Source of the DNA: Treponema sp.
Lineage (GTDB): Bacteria > Spirochaetota > Spirochaetia > Treponematales > Breznakiellaceae
Assembly: GCA_031258505.1 (NCBI GenBank)
Contig: JAIRMT010000190.1
Span: 1 to 8,071 of the forward strand
Reading direction: 5' to 3'
DNA length: 8,071 nucleotides
Part shown: piece after piece, positions 1 to 4,159 of the stretch
Position numbering within the stretch: the stretch's first letter is position 1
How the letters are laid out: the number at the start of each line of letters is the position of its first letter
Translations under genes and position numbers: made by a program
The notes under the pieces: generated by a model
Told to the model about the DNA's origin: nothing
Seen by the model: only the letters and a program-made list of their open reading frames with translations
Database searches by the model: none

Positions 1-161
1 AGGCCCGAGGGAGGCTTGAGGGGAAGCTGGAAGGGAAGACTGAAGGCAGACTGGAAGGGAAGCTGGAAGTAGCTAGGAACTTTATAAAAATGGGCTTATC
101 TCCTGAGCAAGTTGCTGAGACAGCTGAACTGGAACTCGAGACCTTAAAAGCACTTATCTAA
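1..161 (+). CDS. C-terminal end of an Rpn/PD-(D/E)XK nuclease-transposase family protein (5' end outside window)
   Basis: The frame that starts with the codon at 3 is open from the window edge to a TAA at 159-161, giving about 52 residues. It begins with a charged four-residue repeat (LEGK LEGK TEGR LEGK LE) and ends in the helix-turn-helix-like tail VARNFIKMGLSPEQVAE followed by LELETLKALI. This tail is typical of Rpn-type recombination-promoting nucleases (PD-(D/E)XK transposase family), which are abundant in Treponema and usually about 300 residues long. The catalytic domain would lie before the window, so activity cannot be judged. The gene is on the opposite strand to everything else here and runs toward the outer-membrane protein gene. 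The family call rests on the tail alone, since similar tails occur in other Rpn-like hypothetical proteins. Confidence 0.72.
   Translation, partial: ARGRLEGKLEGKTEGRLEGKLEVARNFIKMGLSPEQVAETAELELETLKALI
15..68 (+). repeat. 12-bp in-frame tandem repeat in the Rpn-type tail
   Basis: About 4.5 copies of a degenerate 12-bp unit (best unit CTGGAAGGGAAG) encode the peptide unit L/T-E-G-K/R. Because the unit is a multiple of three, changes in copy number would keep the frame and only lengthen or shorten the linker before the tail. Such charged LEGK/EGRE repeats are common in this protein family. Confidence 0.7.
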
Positions 162-352
162 GCGCAGTATCTGGTCATTTCCTTGTGGGAGACAGTTGAG
201 CGCCCTGTTGCATGGATTCTTTTTTGAGGCTCAAGCAAAAAAAGTTCCAGACCGCATCGTTGACATTGGGCTTATTCGGCACGACAGCAACCCTGAGGGT
301 TTTACAGGGGGAGCCATCAATAAACTCAATCTACGGCCTGGAACCATTTTCC
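162..352. other. Intergenic stretch between convergent genes, no gene accepted
   Basis: This stretch separates the stop of the Rpn-type gene from the terminator of the barrel gene. Two plus-strand frames are open across it, from TTG at 196 and ATG at 212. Both run through the two stem-loops at 353-446 and on into the antisense of the barrel gene, and neither has a convincing family signature. I see no RNA gene and no clear terminator for the plus-strand gene before 410. Confidence 0.5.
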
Positions 353-404
353 AAAAAACAAATGGCGGGTTTGTTGCGAAATGGGCGTTTCCTCAGCCCG
401 CCAT
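353..404 (-). terminator. Rho-independent terminator for the outer-membrane protein gene
   Basis: Read on the minus strand, ATGGCGGG (404-397) pairs perfectly with CCCGCCAT (369-362). It is followed at once by TTGTTTTTT (361-353). The 27-nt loop contains a smaller GAAA/TTTC pair. It lies about 50 bp after the barrel-gene stop, which fits the end of that transcript. Confidence 0.72.
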
Positions 405-409
405 CACGT

Positions 410-446
410 GGGCTATGCCGCGGCTTATCTGCCGTTGGCATAGCCC
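410..446. terminator. Strong stem-loop just after the barrel-gene stop, possibly two-way
   Basis: GGGCTATGCC (410-419) and GGCATAGCCC (437-446) form a perfect 10-bp stem, extended by an inner CGGC/GCCG pair (421-424 with 431-434) around a 6-nt loop. It begins 4 bp beyond the barrel-gene stop. On the plus strand it is followed by TTTCTT, a weak U-run that could stop the oncoming plus-strand transcript. On the minus strand there is no U-run, so there it may instead protect the mRNA 3' end ahead of the terminator at 353-404. Confidence 0.55.
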
Positions 447-450
447 TTTC

Positions 451-2100
451 TTAGAAGCCCCACCAGAACTTGACCTGAACTTGGTTGTAAATACCGCGCT
501 CAGGATCAACTCCTGTCTGCTGGATCTTTATCTGATCACGCAGACGAATCCCCGCATTCGGGCCAAACTTGAACTCAAGAGCTGGACGAAGCGTAAAACC
601 AATTTGGTTGTAGGCATAGGTGTCTTTCAGGTCTTGCTCTTTTTTTTCGGGATCGCCGCCCCAGATGTTATAGTAGCCACCAAAAAGAAGCGAAGCTGTG
701 ATGCTATTGGTGCCATTGTCAAGCAGCTTATAGCTCGGCGCCCACTCAACAGAAAGCTCTGTGTTGAGATTACCGTCGCTGACATAGAGCGGATCCTGCC
801 GAATCCATGCGTATACGGTGAATGTCTCTAAGGAGAACGCGCCAAGATTGACGAGCTTGGACAGACTGAGATCAAAACGAGGGTGAAGCTGGATATTGAC
901 CGACCGTTTTTTGACGTCGTCGCCACCACTGATAGGTACCGCTTTGAGATCATCTTCGCCCTTACCGAGGTCAGCGAGCTGTAACTCTGCTCTAATCCGG
1001 ATCGGTGATAAGTTGAAATCAAGAGTCGCGTTCAGGTCCATACTCTCGTTCAGAGGCTCAAGCTTGTCAGCGGTAGTCTTAGCCTTGTCAGCAGCCTCCT
1101 TTGCAGCCTTAGCAGCAACATAATCGGCCCAATCAAGAGGCTTCTCTGCAGCAAGCGCGTTAGCAGCAGCCCTCGCATCCTTCGCAGCAGTCTCGGCAGC
1201 AGTCTTATTAGCAGCAGTAGGATCATCATCAGCAGCCTTAGCAGCACTCTCAGCAGCAGTAGTCTTAGTATTGTAATCCGTCCACTTCGAGGCGGTCTTA
1301 ATGGCAGCATCAGCGTCAGAGAACTTCTTTCCAGCATCCTTCTCAGCCTTAGCAGCATCAGCAATGAGCGTATCATAGGAACCACTCCTGAGTTTCAGGG
1401 CGGCGCTTATGGTGGTGTACGGGATCAGGTCAGCGAGTTTGATGCCGGCGATCATGTTCTTAAAGGAATAATCAAATTTTGATTCGGCCTTGGGAACAGG
1501 AAGGGTAACACCAACGTTCAGTCCTTTGAGGGCAGAAATGGCAATGGGATTGATGTTGAGCTGAACAGCGCCGCCGGGATCATTGCCATAGGACCAGTTA
1601 TCATCCCAAGCCGTCCACGGGTCTTCGGGACCGCCCGCTCGGAGCCACAGTTGCTTGTTGAGCAACCAGAGCTTACCCCAGGGACTATCAAAATAGCCAT
1701 TAAACTCGCCATCAAAGTTGTTTACACGCCTTATACCACCTCCGACACCGAAGGAGTAACCAACGCCCGGCGCGTCGCTATTGTCGTAAGAGGCGCTAAA
1801 GCTGATTTTGCCGGTATAGTCTTCGTCATCGTTTTCTACGATGCTCGTGTCCTTCACGTCCACCAACCCCTTAGTATCCTTATCGTATGTTTTGATCGGT
1901 GTGGTAATGAGAAAGCCGTTGAACACGGTTTGGACGCCGATGCTGAACGTTCCGGTACCAATGGTAACGCTGGGTGCGCTCCACTTTGTAGGCTCAGGCG
2001 CTTCCTCTTCTGCTTCCTGAGCGAAAGCCATTCCGCTTATGCTCCAGCACAGCGCGAGAGCAAAACTTATCGAAACAAAGTTCCGTGATATTTTCTTCAT
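451..2100 (-). CDS. Beta-barrel outer-membrane protein with an alanine-rich insertion
   Basis: This 549-residue exported protein is probably a porin-like or surface-exposed barrel in the spirochaete outer membrane. Residues 1-27 form a signal peptide with a hydrophobic core (ISFALALCWSISGMAF) and an A-F-A cleavage site before QEAEEE. The rest alternates short amphipathic beta-strands with polar turns, for example 42-67, 98-122, 186-203 and 400-520. It ends in VQVKFWWGF, with the terminal aromatic residue expected of a barrel assembly signal. Residues about 241-350 interrupt the barrel with an Ala/Lys/Asp helical segment. The ATG at 2100 is preceded by AAGGAG about 10 nt upstream. The small lipoprotein-like frame ends just upstream, and a long poly-G tract lies about 535 bp upstream. 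Exact function is unknown; it could be a family-specific treponemal surface antigen. The barrel call comes from composition and termini, not a family match. Confidence 0.75.
   Translation of the reverse strand: MKKISRNFVSISFALALCWSISGMAFAQEAEEEAPEPTKWSAPSVTIGTGTFSIGVQTVFNGFLITTPIKTYDKDTKGLVDVKDTSIVENDDEDYTGKISFSASYDNSDAPGVGYSFGVGGGIRRVNNFDGEFNGYFDSPWGKLWLLNKQLWLRAGGPEDPWTAWDDNWSYGNDPGGAVQLNINPIAISALKGLNVGVTLPVPKAESKFDYSFKNMIAGIKLADLIPYTTISAALKLRSGSYDTLIADAAKAEKDAGKKFSDADAAIKTASKWTDYNTKTTAAESAAKAADDDPTAANKTAAETAAKDARAAANALAAEKPLDWADYVAAKAAKEAADKAKTTADKLEPLNESMDLNATLDFNLSPIRIRAELQLADLGKGEDDLKAVPISGGDDVKKRSVNIQLHPRFDLSLSKLVNLGAFSLETFTVYAWIRQDPLYVSDGNLNTELSVEWAPSYKLLDNGTNSITASLLFGGYYNIWGGDPEKKEQDLKDTYAYNQIGFTLRPALEFKFGPNAGIRLRDQIKIQQTGVDPERGIYNQVQVKFWWGF
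1051..1380 (-). repeat. Alanine-rich low-complexity insertion within the barrel gene
   Basis: This segment encodes residues about 241-350, where alanine makes up roughly a third of residues, mixed with Lys, Asp, Glu and Thr in patterns such as AAESAAKAA and AAETAAKDARAAANALAAEK. Nearly all alanines use GCT, so the plus strand reads as repeated AGC/AGCAGC triplets, unlike the mixed codon use in the barrel parts on each side. The segment has few aromatics and predicts as helix or coiled coil. It therefore probably projects from the membrane as an external or periplasmic loop. Confidence 0.7.
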
Positions 2101-2269
2101 ATTAAGATTTCTCCTTATTATTGGATTGCATACGTTAATTCACCCTGAGCAGTAACAGCGTTCTTAGCAGCCGTACCCGGACTAAGGGTGATTTCCGAAA
2201 ATTCGTTCTTGTAGGGCGTTTTGTCCCGCCTGCAACTGTCAGGCGCGCCCTTCAGGCTGAGTTTTGACT

Positions 2270-2371
2270 TCAGCATCTGCGCCTCGTTGCCAGCGTCACG
2301 CATCCGGTGAATGTAAACCCCAATGCCAGCATGATACTGAGCATTGCCATTATACCTGCTTTGCTTTTCAT
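2270..2371 (-). CDS. Small lipoprotein-like frame, 33 codons, perhaps frameshifted
   Basis: The ATG at 2371 has an excellent ribosome binding site (AGGAGG, 5 nt spacing). The peptide starts MKSKAGIMAMLSIMLALGF and reaches TFTGC, a lipobox-like end to a typical lipoprotein signal, with the lipidated Cys at residue 24. Only ten residues follow (CVTLATRRRC) before TGA at 2272-2270. Two readings are possible. It may be a genuine mini-lipoprotein comparable in size to entericidins. Or it may be the 5' end of a longer lipoprotein broken by a frameshift, since another minus-strand frame stays open to 2118, right before the barrel gene. The signal peptide and ribosome binding site make the start convincing; the short mature part makes the product doubtful. 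It would be cotranscribed with the barrel gene. Confidence 0.5.
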   Translation of the reverse strand: MKSKAGIMAMLSIMLALGFTFTGCVTLATRRRC

Positions 2372-2433
2372 GTTTCCCTCCTGAAAAAAACGCCGGAAAG
2401 GAACAGCCGACGGCCGTTAGTTCTTTCCTTTGC

Positions 2434-2463
2434 GTATAAAAAATGGGAATCCCGTCTATCCAA
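2434..2463 (-). promoter_or_regulatory. Possible weak minus-strand promoter before the lipoprotein frame
   Basis: TTGGAT (2463-2458) and TTATAC (2439-2434) are separated by 18 bp on the minus strand, about 65 bp before the ATG at 2371. The -35 match is moderate and the region is AT-rich, so this could be chance. Confidence 0.25.
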
Positions 2464-2627
2464 GTTTTGAACAAAACGAAATTCCCAGATTTACCTATAA
2501 GAATGGAGATATTACCTGTATCTGACAATGCAAGACGAACAGAGTTTTGACGAGAAGAAGTGCATATAGACTCTACAAAGAGAGCTTCACACCCAGCATG
2601 GGCTAAGAATGAAACGAAATTTACAGC

Positions 2628-2656
2628 GCTATAGGGGGGGGGGGGGGGGGGGTAAA
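2628..2656 (-). promoter_or_regulatory. Possible promoter whose whole spacer is the poly-C run
   Basis: On the minus strand TTTACC (2656-2651) and TATAGC (2633-2628) are exactly 17 bp apart, and all 17 spacer bases are C. Each hexamer matches the sigma-70 consensus at four of six positions. If it is used, each gain or loss of a C changes the spacing directly, the arrangement known for phase-variable promoters such as Neisseria opc and porA. Transcription would run toward the lipoprotein frame and the barrel gene. Confidence 0.4.
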
Positions 2657-2691
2657 TTGTTAGATATTATCATTCTCAAAGCATTTTTCAT
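2629..2691 (-). CDS. Short phase-variable reading frame ending in a proline run
   Basis: The ATG at 2691 is preceded by AAGGGGGTG, close to a perfect ribosome binding site, ending 6 nt upstream. The peptide is MKNALRMIISNNL followed by six Pro from the poly-C run, Leu, and TAG at 2631-2629: 20 residues with 19 C. With 20 C, translation stops a few codons later at TAA. With 18 C the frame continues into the long open frame ending at 2118, for about 190 residues. A strong promoter lies some 115 bp upstream. This fits either a contingency gene in its OFF state or a leader peptide. No product family is recognised, and it is only a candidate gene. Confidence 0.42.
   Translation of the reverse strand: MKNALRMIISNNLPPPPPPL
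2634..2652. repeat. 19-bp homopolymeric G:C tract (poly-G on plus, poly-C on minus)
   Basis: Nineteen uninterrupted G residues are present on the plus strand, followed by TAAATT and preceded by ATA. Tracts of this length slip readily in replication and are classic contingency loci. In Treponema pallidum, poly-G tracts upstream of tpr genes affect their transcription. The tract lies in the leader of the minus-strand surface-protein operon. Its exact length is also prone to sequencing and assembly error. Confidence 0.95.
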
Positions 2692-2743
2692 AAACTACAC
2701 CCCCTTTTTTAAGAATCGCACCCTGCCAAGCGCTTTCTGTATA

Positions 2744-2794
2744 AGCAGCCTTTCCAGACTGCTGTCGTTCGACCTTATCAGGAACCATTTCCTG
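2744..2794 (-). other. Two small stem-loops in the operon leader
   Basis: CAGGAA/TTCCTG (2779-2784 with 2789-2794) and AGCAG/CTGCT (2744-2748 with 2759-2763) could form short hairpins in the RNA between the promoter and the ATG at 2691. They are small, and no known riboswitch or leader family is recognised. Confidence 0.25.
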
Positions 2795-2808
2795 CTATCA
2801 TTGAAATC

Positions 2809-2823
2809 AGTATATCCTATACT
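2809..2823. promoter_or_regulatory. Dyad overlapping the -10 element, operator-like
   Basis: AGTATA and TATACT form a perfect 6-bp inverted repeat with a 3-bp centre (TCC on the plus strand), covering the -10 box and the end of the spacer. A repressor bound here would block the promoter. The repeat partly follows from the -10 sequence itself, so the operator role is a guess. Confidence 0.3.
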
Positions 2824-2837
2824 CGCCGGCTTGTCAA
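2809..2837 (-). promoter_or_regulatory. Strong sigma-70-type promoter for the surface-protein operon
   Basis: On the minus strand TTGACA (2837-2832) is followed after exactly 17 bp by TATACT (2814-2809), a perfect -35 and a five-of-six -10. The expected start of transcription is near 2802. The transcript would cross the ATG at 2691, the poly-C run, the small lipoprotein frame and the barrel gene. This is the best promoter match I found in the window. Confidence 0.72.
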
Positions 2838-2932
2838 CAAGAATTTTACACCGCTGTGAAAAAACGTAGCAGGCAGTATCTGCCGCTGGTTGCGAACAAG
2901 CAAGATACTTTTCCATCATCGGATGTGTGTAT

Positions 2933-2967
2933 AAAAAAGTTAACATACCCATAGGAGATATGTTAAC
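2933..2967 (-). terminator. Terminator of the pspA-serine hydrolase operon
   Basis: GTTAACATA (2967-2959 on the minus strand) pairs perfectly with TATGTTAAC (2947-2939) around an 11-nt loop and is followed at once by TTTTTT (2938-2933). It lies about 97 bp after the serine hydrolase stop and before the promoter of the next operon. The stem is AT-rich, and its symmetry would also suit an operator, but position and T-run favour termination. Confidence 0.6.
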
Positions 2968-3063
2968 CCTGCTGAGTACAGCTTGTCAAGCACTTTTTGC
3001 TCTTTGATCCAAAACAATCACAGAAAAATTTGTCTGGCCTTTACCAACTGTGCGAACAAGTCC

Positions 3064-4146
3064 TTAAGCGCGTTCTCCATAGCGCAGTATAAGCAGGTTA
3101 TGAAAAATGTTGCGAGTGCGAAACAGGCGCGTGTTTTCACGAGTAGGATGTACGCGGTTAGTTAGCAGAATCGCATAGAGCCGGTAAACAGGATCAACCC
3201 AGAGGCTTGTACCGGTATAGCCCGTGTGCCCAAAGGCGCGCGCCGACATATAATCGCCGGCGGAAGAGCCGCGCTCCCAAACCATCCAGCCCAGCCCCCG
3301 ATGCTCGCCCCGGCCTTCGGTGTAGTTCCGCGTCATCAGCTCGGCGCTTGGCTTGCGCAGAAAACCCCGACCATCAAGCGAGTCAAGCATGGCGATTGCG
3401 AAGCGCGACATATCAGCGGCAGTGGAAAAAATGCCGGCATTGCCACTGACGCCGCCCATGACCGCCGCGTTTTCGTCGTGCACCTCGCCGCGTAAAACCC
3501 TGCCACGCCACGGGTCGTTTTCAGTGGCGGCAATGCGCTTAAGCAAGGCTGCAGGCGGTCGGTACATCGTTTCTTTCATGCCAAGCGGGTCAAGTACCCG
3601 CTTTTGTATCACTGCGTCAAGCGGCTCTCCGTCAATAGCCGAAACAATCTCACCCAAGAGGATGAAGGCTTCGCAGGTGTAGACAACACGCTCAGGGCTG
3701 TCAACGCGAAGCGGCGTCCAGATGATTTCTTCCAGCAGATCGACTTTGGTGTGCGCCGACAGGTAGAGGCGGTTGCCGCCAGCAATGGGACTGGTGTGGG
3801 TAAGCAACTGAAACAGCGTGATGGACGCCTTGGGCGTACCCTTATATGACGGCAGGAAGTAATCAACCATGTCCTGAAGGCGGGTAAGGCCGTCCTCAAG
3901 CTGACGCATCAAGGCGCAGGCCACAAACAGCTTAGTTATTGAGGCCATGTCATAAATGCTATCTTTCAGAACCGGCCCTAGTCCTTGACCCAGAACGCCC
4001 ACTGTACCTTGCTCAAAAACCTCAGTCTGGTTTCCCGTGATCCACGATGCGCCGGGGAAAGCCCCTTCACGCACACATTCGCTTAAATAGTTCTCAATGG
4101 TTCGCATAGTGTTTTCAGAATACTGGAGAAGGCGCTTTGTTTCCAA
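3064..4146 (-). CDS. Serine hydrolase, beta-lactamase/esterase family (class C fold)
   Basis: This penicillin-binding-protein-like hydrolase probably acts as an esterase or peptidase rather than a resistance enzyme. S69-I-T-K72 is the catalytic SxxK motif. Y156-T-C158 stands where most relatives have Y-S-N. H307-T-G309 in GHTGYTGTSLW replaces the K-T-G box, as is common in EstB-type members. Other family marks are LLTHTS (115-120), the VHDENAAVMGGVSGNAG stretch (222-238) and GLGWMVWE. Length of about 350-360 residues is normal for the family. No signal peptide is seen, so it is probably cytoplasmic. The start is uncertain: TTG at 4146 lies 13 bp after the previous stop, and ATG at 4107 (MRTIENYL) fits family length well; neither has a strong ribosome binding site. 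It is the last gene of the pspA operon. Substrate is unknown. Confidence 0.88.
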   Translation of the reverse strand: METKRLLQYSENTMRTIENYLSECVREGAFPGASWITGNQTEVFEQGTVGVLGQGLGPVLKDSIYDMASITKLFVACALMRQLEDGLTRLQDMVDYFLPSYKGTPKASITLFQLLTHTSPIAGGNRLYLSAHTKVDLLEEIIWTPLRVDSPERVVYTCEAFILLGEIVSAIDGEPLDAVIQKRVLDPLGMKETMYRPPAALLKRIAATENDPWRGRVLRGEVHDENAAVMGGVSGNAGIFSTAADMSRFAIAMLDSLDGRGFLRKPSAELMTRNYTEGRGEHRGLGWMVWERGSSAGDYMSARAFGHTGYTGTSLWVDPVYRLYAILLTNRVHPTRENTRLFRTRNIFHNLLILRYGERA

Positions 4147-4159
4147 GACGCTTTCTCGC

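Larger units (their letters stand above)
2118..2633 (-). other. Long open frame without its own good start, running from the poly-G tract to the barrel gene
   Basis: On the minus strand this frame has 171 sense codons from the base next to the poly-C run (2633) to TAA at 2120-2118, 17 bp before the barrel-gene ATG. It has no ATG with a ribosome binding site near its beginning; the first usual start codon is a TTG at 2528. The translation has no family I recognise and contains several Cys. It overlaps the small lipoprotein frame in another register, so both are unlikely to be conventional genes over that overlap. It would be joined to the upstream ATG at 2691 if the poly-C run were 18 (or 15, or 21) long. 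It could be the variable part of a phase-variable protein, a leader translated to support the barrel gene, partly the remnant of a frameshifted lipoprotein, or chance. Confidence 0.35.

Noticed and set aside
212..454. Plus-strand 80-codon frame from ATG at 212
   Set aside because: It has no close ribosome binding site and crosses both hairpins before ending in the antisense of the barrel gene.
196..831. Plus-strand frame of about 211 codons starting from TTG
   Set aside because: More than half is antisense to the barrel gene, it runs through both stem-loops, and no family is recognised. The first part (196-350) looks protein-like but has no clear support.
1051..1380. CRISPR-like appearance of repeated AGC triplets
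   Set aside because: There are no uniform repeats with unique spacers; the pattern follows from alanine codons on the minus strand.
1050..1385. Leucine/arginine-rich minus-strand frame
   Set aside because: It is a shifted reading of the GCT-rich insertion in the barrel gene and shows the expected low-complexity artefact.
2609..2869. Plus-strand frame that reads the poly-G run as a glycine stretch
   Set aside because: It has no ribosome binding site before ATG 2609 and runs against a strong minus-strand promoter. The minus-strand start at 2691 has far better signals, though a plus-strand phase-variable frame cannot be fully excluded.
2695..2952. Minus-strand 85-codon frame
   Set aside because: It has no ribosome binding site, starts inside the terminator stem-loop and covers the strong promoter, so it is most likely chance.
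2891..3060. Direct repeat TGCGAACAAG at 2891-2900 and 3051-3060
   Set aside because: It is only 10 bp, without extension, inverted ends or a coding element between the copies; it is probably chance and not an attachment site.
3207..3682. Several plus-strand frames opposite the serine hydrolase
   Set aside because: They are antisense shadows of a gene with intact catalytic motifs and have no start signals or family likeness.
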